Source: Thermocladium modestius JCM 10088
GTDB taxonomy: Archaea > Thermoproteota > Thermoprotei > Thermoproteales > Thermocladiaceae
Assembly (NCBI GenBank): GCA_001315925.1
Contig: BBBF01000010.1
Location: forward strand, 1-47,882
Direction: 5' to 3'
Length of the DNA: 47,882 bases
Positions 1 through 9,250 of this stretch are shown here, one piece after another; the stretch's first letter is position 1, and each line of letters opens with the position of its first letter. A program made the translations under genes and the position numbers. Under the pieces are notes generated by a model that had not been told where the DNA came from, ran no database searches, and saw only the letters and a list, made by a program, of their open reading frames with translations.

Positions 1-6
1 CGTATC

Positions 7-376
7 TCATTCCTTCTTTTTAATGGTTATCCGCCAGTAGTTTCCCTCCTTCACATTCTCCAGCACCGAATGGCCATTCCTAGTCACTATGCTGGGGGAC
101 GGTGTTGCACGACGCTGGGTTATCTATCAATACGTCGATTATGGCTCCTCCCTCGACGTTTTGAAGCGCCTTAACGGTATATATCTGGGGATATGGGCAT
201 ATGAATCCCCCCCTCAAGTCCAGCACGTATCTACCCTCCTTCTTTATTAATTGCTCCTGCATGAGCTGGCCTTCACAGGTTATGAAATAGAGCCGTCGAT
301 TAGTGCATTTTATGCATGTTAGTCCCGGCATAGAGCTGCTTTTCGATTGATTGGGTAACGCTAGATTCGAAGGCAA
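7..376 (-). CDS. tusA: TusA/SirA-family sulfur carrier (frame-broken)
   Basis: Cytoplasmic persulfide carrier family that relays sulfur for thiolation or sulfur metabolism. The conserved core begins YVLDLRG and carries the active-site CPYP motif. The frame is lost at the G5 run 94-98; taking one G out restores a normal TusA end (GHSVLENVKEGNYWRITIKK) and a TGA at 7-9. The frame is open back to a TTG at 374-376, but an ATG at 329-331 is the better start; it gives MPGLTCIKC, so there is an N-terminal extension of about 30 residues with a CxxC and a further Cys before the core, unusual for this family of about 75-80 residues. It is divergent from sdhB. Family assignment is firm; the start and the physiological acceptor are not known. 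Confidence 0.85.
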
Positions 377-407
377 TGCTTAAAAAACATGAAGTGCTGC
401 TCACCAA

Positions 408-1202
408 ATGGCATCCGCATCCTCCGCCGAGGCGAGCGTGGAAACGGTTAAGATAAAATTGCCCGAGGTGAAGATAGAGAAGCGGGATGTGGTGTTCAAG
501 GTTAAGCGGTACGATCCTGAGAAGGGCTCGTTTTATTGGAGGGAGTACAAACTAACAATAACTAATAGAACTACTATACTGGATGCCCTGCTTCGGATAA
601 AGGAGACCCAGGACTCAACGTTGGCCGTCCGCTACAGTTGCAGGATGGGAATTTGCGGCTCGTGCGGCATGGTGATAAACGGCACTCCCCGGCTCGCTTG
701 CGAGACCAAGCCGTACGACTTGGGCACCAGCGTCATAACCGTGGAGCCGCTGAGCAACGTGCCGCCCGTGAAGGACATCGTGACGGACTTCGATAAATTC
801 TTCGATAATCACAAGCAAGTAAAGCCATGGTTGATAAGGAAGGATGAGAAGGAGCAATTCGAGGATTTGAAGGAGTATTACCCGCAGACCGAGGAGGAGC
901 TGAACTATTACCTGCAATTCTCTTACTGCATAAAATGCGGTCTCTGCTACAGCGCGTGCCCCCCCTGGTTTTCCTAAATAAGGAATACCTAGGGCCTCAG
1001 GCATTGGCGCAGGCATATAGATGGAGCGCGGATTCAAGGGATGAGGGGGGCGGAGCTCAGGTTGAAGATAGTCGACACGGATAACGGCGTGTGGAGCTGC
1101 AATTACTCAGGTACGTGCAGCAAGGTGTGTCCCAAGGACGTCGATCCAGCCCTGGCCATCAACATGGTTAAAAAAATGTTATTAAGCGGTAAGAGGAGGT
1201 GA
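408..1202 (+). CDS. sdhB: Succinate dehydrogenase iron-sulfur subunit SdhB
   Basis: Electron-transfer subunit of complex II, linking the flavoprotein SdhA to the membrane anchors. The N-terminal plant-type ferredoxin domain shows the [2Fe-2S] ligands in CRMGICGSCG followed by C; the C-terminal domain has CIKCGLCYSACP and CNYSGTCSKVCP for the [4Fe-4S] and [3Fe-4S] centres. Two breaks: C7 at 959-965 (C5 gives CPLVFLNKEY) and G6 at 1045-1050 (G4 gives DEGAELRLK). After correction it is about 264 residues, full length, with an extended N-terminus. Its TGA at 1200-1202 overlaps the sdhC ATG (TGATG), so translation is coupled. No sdhA lies beside it in this window; on the 5' side is divergent tusA. 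Confidence 0.93.
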
Positions 1203-1699
1203 TGAGCATGCAGAAATCGAAGCGCGTCTCTCCTAGGTGGGGTCTCTGGCTTCGTGGATTGGATGAATGGCTTGTCATTTTCCAGAAGGTCAGCGGTCTT
1301 GCCTTGGCCCTCTACTTGATAGGCCACGTGCTTGCGGTCTCCGCAGCCCTGGGCTTCGGTCACAACGTTACGCAGCAGCAATGGAATGCCATAATATTCG
1401 GCGTCCTGGAGAAGCCCCCCACATAGGCCCGGTATCCGTGGGCGCATTGCTGGAGTACTTGGTCGGCGTCTTGCTCGTAATACATGGGGGGGCCAATGGG
1501 TTTAGGTTAATACTTATGCAGTGGTTCGGCATTGGATTGCCAAAGCCGTCCAGGCACACATTTCCCCCCCGCGCAACCCCCCCATCCCCCCCCAGCGCTG
1601 CGGCTCAGAGCTTATAAGTACGCGGTGGTAATCGTTACCATAGTATTCATAATATTGGCCACCTATGATGTATTCGGTGCACTGCTGGGGGGGTGGTAA
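1202..1699 (+). CDS. sdhC: Succinate dehydrogenase membrane anchor SdhC (frame-broken)
   Basis: Cytochrome b-type membrane anchor of complex II. Three hydrophobic segments are visible: around GLALALYLIGHVLAV, YLVGVLLVIHG, and the last helix AVVIVTIVFIILATYDVFGA. Histidines in LIGHVL and in the IHG-ANGFR motif are in the places where heme b ligands sit in this family. The frame breaks at C6 1415-1420 (C4 restores KPHIGPV), has one extra Gly at G7 1485-1491, and several C7 runs near 1563-1590. The last helix is in another frame and ends with TAA at 1697-1699, which overlaps the sdhD ATG. Order sdhB-sdhC-sdhD with overlapping codons supports one transcript. Confidence 0.8.
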
Positions 1700-2045
1700 T
1701 GATGGTAGCCAAGTCAACTTTAATGAAGTGGCATTACATAACTGGCCTCATAATGATAGTGGTGGTGGGGGGATACATATAGCGTATAGATGGCCCAGCT
1801 ATGATGTATCCATAAGCTGGCCCGCCGTTGAGAGCCAGATAGGAATGGCTTGGTACGATATAGTTCTATTGATAATAATATATGCTGCATCCTATCATGC
1901 AATGAATGGACTACGAACCATAATGTTGGAGCTCTTCCACGGTGGGAAGGCATTCACGACATTCGTTGACGTGTTGGTGATAGCGCTGGGCCTTCTAGTG
2001 GTGATAGTGGGCACATATACCGTGGTCAGCATAATACCGCTTTGA
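1699..2045 (+). CDS. sdhD: Succinate dehydrogenase membrane anchor SdhD
   Basis: Second membrane anchor of complex II. It begins MMVAKSTLMKWHYITGLIM (ATG at 1699 or 1702). The motif YHAMNGLRTIMLEL matches the H-x-x-NGLR signature of anchors and mirrors the HGANGFR of SdhC, consistent with a heme b binding pair. Three hydrophobic stretches: HYITGLIMIVVVG, DIVLLIIIYAASYH and FVDVLVIALGLLVVIVGTYT. G6 at 1767-1772 must be G4 to join the first helix to the rest (HIAYRWPSYDVS). About 115 residues, normal for the subunit. An AT-rich, T-rich tract follows the stop. Confidence 0.8.
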
Positions 2046-2063
2046 TGAGGTCAACTAAACATA

Positions 2064-2084
2064 AATTATTATTATTTTTATTAA
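2064..2084 (+). terminator. T-rich terminator after sdhBCD
   Basis: T-rich tract with ATTATTATTTTTATT directly behind the sdhD stop, the typical archaeal intrinsic terminator form (U-rich, no stem needed). Functional role is inferred. Confidence 0.5.
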
Positions 2085-2255
2085 TTCCCATCCATTGTAA
2101 TATGTGGATCTATGCTTGTTCTTTTATAGTTGATTGCACTATCGTTCAGGACCGCATGCTCCCTTCTTTATGGTCGGGCAGAAATTCGGGAGAAGCGCGT
2201 TACTGAGTGTTTATGGATTAGTGGATGGATTATTACATTATATTATTTAATTGCC

Positions 2256-3392
2256 TCACTCGCTTGGTCTCTCTTCTCTTCTTTTGATGCTTCTCATTCT
2301 ATCCATGCTTCTCTCCACTCTCTTGAGCAGCGTCTCCATGGCATCCTTTATCGTCTCCACGGCGTCCCATCCATTTGATGTTACTGAGAATGAATTATTG
2401 GAGTCCTTCAATCGCACGGCTACTTCATATCTTGTCCTTTTATCGTTGTTGCCCATCGCCTTGGCCCTTATATCTACCTTGAAGTCTATTATGTCGGTTA
2501 TCTTGGCTATCTTCTCTAGGTGGTTGTTGACTGCCCTCTCTATCATCTGTCTCAAGTACTTATCTTGCACATCGTTGATGCGGGCGGTTATAGGTATAGA
2601 TACCTTGCTGGACTCCACGTAGAGTCTCACTATGTCACTGCCCGTCAACACCCCCCCGACCACTCCGTCTCCCGTCACTATCAATCCATCATGTTTATTC
2701 AATTTTTCGATGGCATCCGCAATAGGCCTTGATTTATCTATGGTAGCCGCCTCCTGCATTACGGAGCAACGGGAGCCGCCAGTATCTTCTCCTCCTCGCC
2801 CTCCACCTCCCCCCCGCGGCGGGCCCTTCTCGGCGTCGATGCGTAGAATATCTTTTCCACCAAATCGGTTAGAGTAATCATTCCAATCAGCTTGCCGTCC
2901 TGTATTACGGGAAGCAGGCTTATGCCGTGCTTAACCATCAGCCACCTAGCGGTGGCTACATTCTCGTTACTGCCTATGGTTATTGGGGGGGAGAGGACAT
3001 TGCTCGACTGACGTCGACCTTCGGAAGGGATGGAGCTATCGAATTAATCACGTCTATTCTCCTTATAATGCCGACCAGGTTGTTCTTGTCGTCCACAACC
3101 GGTACTTCCCGCGCCTTTGTCTCATGCAGCTTAATAATTAGCCTCTCGAAGCTGGATGACTCGCTTATTGAGAATGGCCTGGACATGACGCTTGATGCCT
3201 TGGAATTAATCGGCACTCGCCGTCTCAATAACTCCCTATAGCTCAAAATGCCGACTAATTTATTATTATCATTGACCACGGGTGCTATGAATACTCTCCC
3301 CCCTCCCTCATGGAGGTTATCACGGAGGATAGCTTATCGTTTAATCCAACCACCACCGTCGGCTTTCTAATCAGGTCCCGTATGGAGGACAT
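2256..3392 (-). CDS. Four-CBS-domain protein with C-terminal ribosome-hibernation-factor-like domain
   Basis: Starts at an ATG on 3390-3392 (MSSIRDLIRKPTVVVGLN). Four CBS repeats follow, each with the (V/L)VGI-type strand: VVNDNNKLVGILS, VVDDKNNLVGIIR, VIQDGKLIGMIT and VTGDGVVGGVLTGSD. Between repeats 3 and 4 is an acidic/Arg/Gly linker (around 2770-2840). The last about 110 residues resemble the S30AE/HPF fold: KYLRQMIERAVNNHLEKIAK, then FKVDIRAKAM, RTRYEVAVRLK, and a final helix WDAVETIKDAMETLLKRVER. CBS pairs bind adenyl nucleotides, so an energy-sensing ribosome hibernation factor is a reasonable inference; the HPF relation is by pattern only. Frame breaks lie at C/G runs near 2647, 2809 and 2989. 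It is upstream of the convergent sdh operon end and after the MMPL gene. Confidence 0.7.
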
Positions 3393-3460
3393 AAAACAAT
3401 TATCAATTCAAGCCTATTTAAACTTAGAGACGCTAGATTGATTCGCTTATGGAGGATCAA

Positions 3461-6138
3461 TTAATTCGCCGCCCTCTCTATTTTTCTTTCAACCTTGAGA
3501 GGCCACCAATTCCACTTGCCCAGCACAACCAGTATAGCGGGCACCAATACTGGTCTCAATATTAATGCATCCATTGCCACTGCAACGGCCACGGCGAAGC
3601 CTATCTCCTTCAATATGAATAATCTGGATACGGTTAACCCAGCGAACGCAGCCGCTAGGACCATGGCTGCCCCCCCGCTGACTATAGGCCAGTGGAGTCG
3701 ATTGCCTTCACTATGGCGTCCTTATCGCTTAATCCGCGCATCACCTCCTCCCTGACCCTGGACACTATGAAAATGTCATAATCCGTTCCGACGCTCATCA
3801 ATAATGAGTACAATATTATGGGGGGGAGGAGGTAGTACGTTGGTATTCTGAGGATCAGCTGGAACACTATTATGGTTAATGCTATGGACCAAGACATGCT
3901 CATCAAAACCGTGATGACCAGCCTCACAGGGATCAGCGCTGACCTCAGCATTATGAATAGCATTAGCATCACGAGGGCAATCACTACCAGCGATATCGTG
4001 TGGTAGAATTGATCCTCGAAGGCTTGAACAGAGAAGAATTTGTAGCCGGGATCCCCGCCTATCAGCACGGTCACCCCGTATTGCCTAGACACGTTTCCCG
4101 CCGCCCCGCTCAGCTCCTCGTAGACCCCTATCAATTTATCGGAGAACACGCTGTGATCTATTGGGATCTTGGCCAGTATAATCGATGAATTATGGTCCAG
4201 GAGGGTCACATTGCCGATGCCCTTCATGGTGCTCAGCTCTGCAATGAAAGCACTGTAAGCCGCCTCGTTGCCTGGCTTAATTAGCACGTATGCAGTTGAC
4301 TGCAGGTAGTTTGGGAACCGCGTTTCCAGTAGCCGGAGCCCGGTGACTGGGTTGCTGGGCGGCATCATGTTCACAGGGTTGGATGATATGTTTATTGTCT
4401 TAGCGATGAGCAGCAGCGACGCCAGCGTGATCACGGTGAATATGGCTATGACGGTCTTGGGCCTATCCACTGATTTCCTGCTCAATCTAACCAATAACTT
4501 AGTGCTTAACTCCCTGGTATTGGCCTTCAAGCCCATGGGCCACAACACTCGATCCCCCCCTAACAGGCTTATGACGTCGGGGAGCACCAGCACGACCGTG
4601 AATAAGACCAGCGCAACGGATATTATGTAGGAAATGCCTATCACTTGTATGTATTGATACGTGGAGAACACGTAGGAGCCCAGGCCCGCCGCCACGACGC
4701 CTCCCGATGACAGTATTGTTGGGATGGTAACCCTCCTCACGACGCCCAGCGCCTCCTCCCTATTCAATCCCCCCTCCTCCTCTCCTCCAAGTACCTGCCC
4801 AGTATCAGTAGGCTATAATCTATTCCAATGCCCAATATTATCGGGGATGTTAAGTAGACGGTCAAGTAATAAACGGGCAGCCCAGCCTTGGAGAGCAGGT
4901 ATATGGAGCCGAGCGACGCCGCGTCGGCGGTTCCCAGCATGGCTAAGACCAGCAAGGGCCCCATCACTGTCCCCCCCAGGACGAAGAACAGCATCGAGAG
5001 GACGGCGGTCCCCCCCGTTACCTTATCTATCGTCGGGACGTCGTTTTCCACCATGTTTATCAATTGTAAGTTTATCAATGATGGATTGAATACGAAGATG
5101 GAGTCATTGTGAAGCGAGTAGAGCCGTGTGGAGGAGGAGTTCACCAATATCAATGCATAGCTTCCATTTATTAATCCATAATTCAGCGATGTGGGTGATG
5201 GGAGTGGGTTCTCCTGAATGATCAGCTTCCTAATGCTGTTGTTCAACTGCGACTCGATCCCAGTTATATTGGAACTACATGCTATTTGGGGGGGCAGGAA
5301 GGGTTTGATGAGGGGGGGTGGTGAGTCGTTGATGTAGAGGCCGGCCACGGCGGCGTTAATGCCGGACCTGGATGGCCCTAGGGCTATCGCCAGAGCAAGG
5401 GTTGAGTTGGGCTTGGTGAAGGGCAGTGGTACTTGGACCTCAGGGAGGCCTCCACCGCGTGGTAGCCGTGGATGAGGGCGTTTTCCAGCTTGCTTGGGGT
5501 CAACTCGTCCACTGCGGATCCATTCAATGCCTTCGCCACTTGAACCGCGTACTCCTCCATGTAGCTGGAGTAATTGGTCGGCTCGTTCAATAGATTCAGG
5601 GCGGTAATTGCGATTAGGGAGGAGTTCCCGTTGGGGGGTTCGCCTTCTGTAATTGTTGAATTAAAATGGAATTATACGACTGCACGTACCTGCTCAGAGC
5701 TGACTGCGTGGATCTCAACAGGCTTAATTGCCCATAATACTCCGCGTTTAGCTTGGAGAGCTCCATGCAAGTGGAATTCATTGCGTTCCATGCACTCAGC
5801 AATTCCTCCGTGGCATTTGCCTCTGCCATCCTTATATACTCATCAACGGTTTCATTATACCGTGAAACCACGTACTTTTCGTATATAGTTAATTGATCGA
5901 CGTGGGGGGGATCCATTATCATGCCGTCCAACGCGGCCAGCTCATCCATTACGTTCCCGCTCGAGTTGACTATGATCGCCGTGTATGATTGGTTCGCCGC
6001 GCTCCCCACGTAGCGCTCAACTATTGTTGGAGGTATGTTGCTCGGCAATAGTTGGGAATCATTATATATCAAGGAGTTGAATACCCTTGGCGCCAACGCA
6101 GCGAGCACCATCATGCCGCAATCCATGCTATGAGCCAT
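3461..6138 (-). CDS. MMPL/RND-superfamily membrane exporter (frame-broken)
   Basis: Proton-driven lipid or drug exporter family in the cytoplasmic membrane. Pieces in order: a short hydrophobic start (MDCGMMVLAALAP), a large extracytoplasmic loop rich in Asn-Ser/Thr sequons with a helical section, then helices with the family signature GIDYSLLILGRYLEE (about 4770-4830), further helices, a second loop around NPVNMMPPSNPVTGLRLLE, and the second repeat with GTDYDIFIVSRVREEVMRG, ending GKWNWWPLKVERKIERAAN. The two GxDY motifs are the hallmark of MMPL transporters. Breaks lie at G/C runs near 3670, 4778, 5345, 5385-5430 and 5632. Total about 890 residues, usual size. Start chosen at ATG 6136-6138 behind a G-rich stretch. 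Monocistronic; substrate unknown. Confidence 0.82.
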
Positions 6139-6296
6139 TTACCCCCCCTTATGATGCCGACGGATCTATGTTCGCATTAAAAAGTTTTCTAGACGGCGCG
6201 CATTTCGACCAACAGCGGTCTCAGCCCCTCTCCCTGTAATGCATGGGGGGGGCTTCCGCGATAGCGTTATTATGCAGCTAGCCAGGCATGTAATGC

Positions 6297-6768
6297 ATGG
6301 TGGTGCTCTCGTTCGACATAGACGGTACTCTGGTGGATTCCACCAGTAGATTAATATCGTGCATGGAGAACGGCAAGGTTGATTGGAAATGCTTCCTCGA
6401 TTGCGGGAAGCTCGGCATGGATAAACCAATCCCGCTCAACATATCGATAATCAATAAAGCCATTCGCTCCGGCCTCGCCGTTATATTGGTAACCGGTCGG
6501 CCCGAGAGGATGAGGGAATGCACCTGTCTCAATTGATGAAGTTCGGCGTGGATGTGGGTGGGATCCGCATGTTGGTCATGAGGGGGGGGATCACGACGAT
6601 AGGCCGGATCCAGAGTATAAGGTGGATGCCCTGGCCGGCGTGGGGGGGTTGCCCGACGTGATTCATTGTGACGATAATGAAGACACCGTTAACTCGTTGA
6701 TCAGTCATGGATTTAAGGCAACGCTGGCCTCCAAGTGCGATTCAATCAATCCCTACTTGAATCCCTAG
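6297..6768 (+). CDS. HAD-superfamily phosphatase-like protein (frame-broken)
   Basis: The N-terminus LSFDIDGTLVDST is HAD motif I (nucleophile and acid Asp), and LVTGRPERM is motif II with its Thr. The first frame stops at TGA TGA near 6537; the protein resumes as QLMKFGVDVGGIRMLVM, EYKVDALAG, LPDVIHCDDNEDTVNSL (likely motif IV acidic pair) and ends SINPYLNP at 6766-6768. The first break needs one added G in the GGG before GAATGC (a lost base); the later ones are G8 near 6582 and G7 near 6643. About 157 residues, the size of small cap-less HADs; LNS/NLI-type or 5' nucleotidase-like function cannot be told. Leaderless ATG at 6297. Confidence 0.65.
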
Positions 6769-6856
6769 TTCAACCCTCATCGCGCAGTGCGGCTGTTCGC
6801 CCTTCACTGCTTGCCTATCTATTCTGAATCGGTTCTTGATCGACAAAACTAATGAT

Positions 6857-6896
6857 AAGTCCCGCTCCTCTAGGGCGGGTGGGGGTCGGTTTTTTA
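6857..6896 (+). other. GC hairpin followed by T6
   Basis: CCCGC (6861-6865) can pair with GCGGG (6875-6879) and the stem is followed by a G-rich piece and six T's at 6890-6895. It lies between the HAD gene and the next promoter, so it can act as a terminator. Its form also recalls the terminal hairpins left by IS200/IS605-type elements; no transposase is nearby. The 6769-6980 gap holds nothing else except the TATA box before the next gene (cttttataaag near 6949). Confidence 0.35.
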
Positions 6897-6980
6897 ACTA
6901 AGGAATTGATAGTCAGCATTGCGGTTGGTCCTCTATTTATCTGTGAAACTTTTATAAAGTACAATAGCCGACATGGGCAG

Positions 6981-7681
6981 ATGAATGCGGAGAACGACGT
7001 GTTCGATGAGTTGGTCAGGCTATTATCGGCCAACGCGCTTCCGCTGGCCTTAATAGTGGCGCTGGGCTTGATAGCCGGCATATTCGCTCAGTTATTCCAC
7101 GTGACCCAGTATGTATATGCCGCGTTGCCGTTGATGTTGATAGGGTTGATAATATACGTGTTATTGACCCCCCCGGTATTGAGGATATACGTTCAGGAGG
7201 ACTTGATAAGCTGCAAGCACGCCAACACTCTGCTGGCCGCCGTCGTGGGGGGGCTGATAGAGATAATAGTGGCCGGCGCTGAGTTCTATGAATCTCCCTA
7301 CATGATGCTCTCCTCCCTCGTCATAATAGCTATTCTGATACTGGCAATATACCGAAGAGCCGTGGTCGACGTGAAATGCGTGTCGCTGCCGACCGTGTAC
7401 ATAACGATAATACCGCCGGGCGGAGTGGCCTCCGAGAAACGGATACAGGTCAGATCAGCGGTGACGATAGGGGCCCCCCCGGCTCCACGATAGTTGTCCC
7501 AGCCCTGCGGGGGGGACATGGATTAGGATAGCACAGAGAGGTGGATCCCTTTCTATTTACTGCAGCGGCGCCAAGATGGAGTCTGAGGGCTCGTTAAGGG
7601 ACGTGTCGGGCGAGGTAGAGATGGGGGGACGCAGTCACCCTGTGGTTGGGGGAGACCAAGGTAATAATAAGGCGGCAGTGA
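6981..7681 (+). CDS. Conserved membrane protein, function unknown
   Basis: Start ATG at 6981 (MNAENDVFDELVRLLS), about 25 nt after a TATA box. Four to five hydrophobic segments: LPLALIVALGLIAGIFAQL, VYAALPLMLIGLIIYVLL, NTLLAAVVGGLIEIIVAG and MLSSLVIIAILILAIY. After residue about 130 comes a soluble, beta-rich domain (PTVYITIIPPGGVASEKR) whose frame is broken at C7 near 7475 and G7 near 7508; corrected it runs through TWIRIAQRGGSLSIYCSGAK and ends GDAVTLWLGETKVIIRRQ, TGA 7679-7681. About 230 residues. I do not recognise a family. It precedes adkA on the same strand, separated by a TATA box. Confidence 0.6.
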
Positions 7682-7754
7682 CCCTAATTTAGGAGGGGGG
7701 CGAGTTTTTGCTTCCTTGCCACGTATCGCTGAATGCGGCGTAATACCTTCGATT

Positions 7755-7765
7755 CGCTTAAAAAG
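7755..7765 (+). promoter_or_regulatory. TATA box of adkA
   Basis: cgcttaaaaag centred about 28 nt before the ATG at 7790, the spacing expected for a leaderless archaeal transcript. This supports the 7790 start for adenylate kinase. Confidence 0.6.
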
Positions 7766-7789
7766 GGGGGGAATTGGTTGGTTCTGTAT

Positions 7790-8386
7790 ATGAAGATAGT
7801 CCTGGTAGCCGTGCCAGCGCCGGCAAATCGACTACTCTGGGCTTGGTAAAGCAGAGGATGCCCGACGTATTCATAGTCAACTACGGCGATGTGATGCTGG
7901 ATATAGCGAAGCGGATGTACGGCATAACCCATAGGGATGAAATGAGGCGTAGAATACCCGTGGATGAGTATAGGAAGGTGCAGGAACTGGCCGCGGAGGA
8001 GATATCTAAGATGCAGGGAGACGTGATAATCGATACCCATGCTCCATAAGGGTGCAGGGAGGCTTTTACCCCCCCGGCCTGCCCGACAGAATAATAGCGA
8101 AACTGAGGCCCGACGCAATAATTCTTCTGGAGTTCAATCCCAGGGACATAATTGAGCGGAGAAGCAAGGACGAGAGCTTGAGGGTGAGGGAGGCGGAGGG
8201 CGAGGCTGAAATAGAGATGCATCAATTGGCGAATAGGTACTACGCCTTCGCGGCGGCCAATGCGGGCGAGTGCAGCGTGTACGTACTGGATTACAGAAAC
8301 AAGCCTCAATCCAAGCCATTTGAGCATGCGGAGCGTCCGCCGATTTCATCATCAATTTACTGAATGCCAACAGAAAGCTGCATTGA
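7790..8386 (+). CDS. adkA: Archaeal adenylate kinase AdkA (frame-broken)
   Basis: Interconverts AMP, ATP and ADP. The start MKIVLVAVP leads straight into the P-loop: restoring one G in ccagcgcc gives PGAGKSTTLGLV. Further family pieces: VNYGDVMLDIAK, RRRIPVDEYRKVQELAAEEI, GDVIIDTHA, GFYPGLPDRIIAKLRPDAI, LEFNPRDIIERRSKDESLRVRE. Unlike most breaks in the window, three here are lost bases (P-loop, after DTHA, and after EHAER near 8335) plus a C7 at about 8072. The corrected C-terminus ADFIINLLNANRKLH ends at TGA 8384-8386. About 198 residues, the archaeal trimeric AdkA length. Convergent with the QueF-like gene. Confidence 0.88.
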
Positions 8387-8407
8387 GCCCATAGATGGTG
8401 GAGCGGG

Positions 8408-8758
8408 TTATGCGGTCAGCTCCACCGTGTATCTAATCCCCATGTATTCGCTGTTAAGCACTATCCTGAGCTCCTCGGGATCGCAGGAGTCCTGTATGTC
8501 CTTTAATAGCTCGTTTATCAAGTCCTCGTGGTATATTGCCCTGTCCCGGAACGAGTCGAGGTACTCCCTGAGGGACTTCAATTCTATGTAGGTGCATCCA
8601 TCCCGCTCGTCGCAGCTAGGCTTATACTCTATCGTGATCGAGTAATTATCGAGGGTCTTGGTGACGGGGGGGCATATCGCTATCATCTTCGTGTTAATCG
8701 TGATTCTATCCGTTAGTCTCGCCTTTATGCAGAGGAGTTTAGGGGGGGGTGATGTCAT
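8408..8758 (-). CDS. QueF-like archaeosine synthase (amidinotransferase of the T-fold)
   Basis: Small tunnelling-fold protein related to preQ0 reductase QueF. The Cys of IAICPVT (read with an extra Pro at C7 8667-8673) is the conserved thioimide-forming Cys, and ELKSLREYLDSFRDRAIYHED is the QueF signature with the nucleobase-binding Glu and the H-E-D-like end. At about 115 residues it matches the short crenarchaeal QueF-L enzymes, which convert preQ0 in tRNA to archaeosine, rather than bacterial nitrile reductases. That functional choice rests on lineage and size, not on a residue unique to the enzyme. ATG at 8756-8758; convergent with adkA. Confidence 0.72.
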   Translation of the reverse strand: MTSPPPKLLCIKARLTDRITINTKMIAICPPVTKTLDNYSITIEYKPSCDERDGCTYIELKSLREYLDSFRDRAIYHEDLINELLKDIQDSCDPEELRIVLNSEYMGIRYTVELTA

Positions 8759-8858
8759 GGAGACGGACCTGGAATGACAGGGTTAAAAACGTTGTCTTCA
8801 ATTGACTAAACGCGTAGAATCGAAATGCAGTTACAGGTTGATTTCGTGAGGGCCCAAA

Positions 8859-8868
8859 CATTTAAAAC
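8859..8868 (+). promoter_or_regulatory. TATA box
   Basis: catttaaaac, 26 nt from centre to the ATG at 8889; supports a leaderless start for the next gene. Confidence 0.55.
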
Positions 8869-8888
8869 CAGCGATTGGAGCTTTACTC

Positions 8889-9236
8889 ATGGTTTCATTT
8901 AAGGGATACGTGTTCAGCAAGACGCTCATGCCGGATCCCTTGGGCAATAAATTGATAAAGATAGACATAGTTGAGGAGAAGGAAACGCCCGGCCCCCGTC
9001 GTCACGGGAGCGGATGAGTCCGCCATGATGGCCCGTGAGGTAATGAATATGATGCAGCAAGTCCTCAAGTCCATGCCGATACTCAATCAAGCCCTGGGCA
9101 ATAAGGTAATGGTTCCCCCCGAGTCACCATTTGGCTAACCGATGATGAGATAGAGTACCTCGGCGGTAGGCTAGACGTGGGCGACTACGTGGAGGTAAGC
9201 ATACAGAACGGATCCATAAACATAAAGAGATTATAA
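8889..9236 (+). CDS. Conserved hypothetical protein, about 115 residues
   Basis: Start MVSFKGYVFSKTLMPDPLGN at 8889, placed by the TATA box. Two lesions: a C5 near 8994 (one C less joins ETPGP to VVTGADESAMMAREVMN) and C6 at 9115-9120 (C4 gives MVPRVTIWLTDDEIEYLG). The Met-rich helix MMAREVMNMMQQVLKSMPIL sits in the middle; the end DVGDYVEVSIQNGSINIKRL is a beta hairpin typical of small binding domains. No catalytic motif is seen. I do not recognise the family; size and fold recall small crenarchaeal accessory proteins such as arcadins, but that is a guess. Convergent with the AOR gene, 15 bp apart. Confidence 0.6.
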
Positions 9237-9250
9237 ATTAGATTCAAGCA

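Noticed and set aside
615..1037. 140-codon minus-strand frame opposite sdhB
   Set aside because: It is the shadow of the GC-rich sdhB coding strand; no motif, promoter or start context.
6536..6542. TGA TGA in the HAD gene as a recoded codon
   Set aside because: The following residues are in another frame reached by a single added G, so an indel explains it better than stop recoding.
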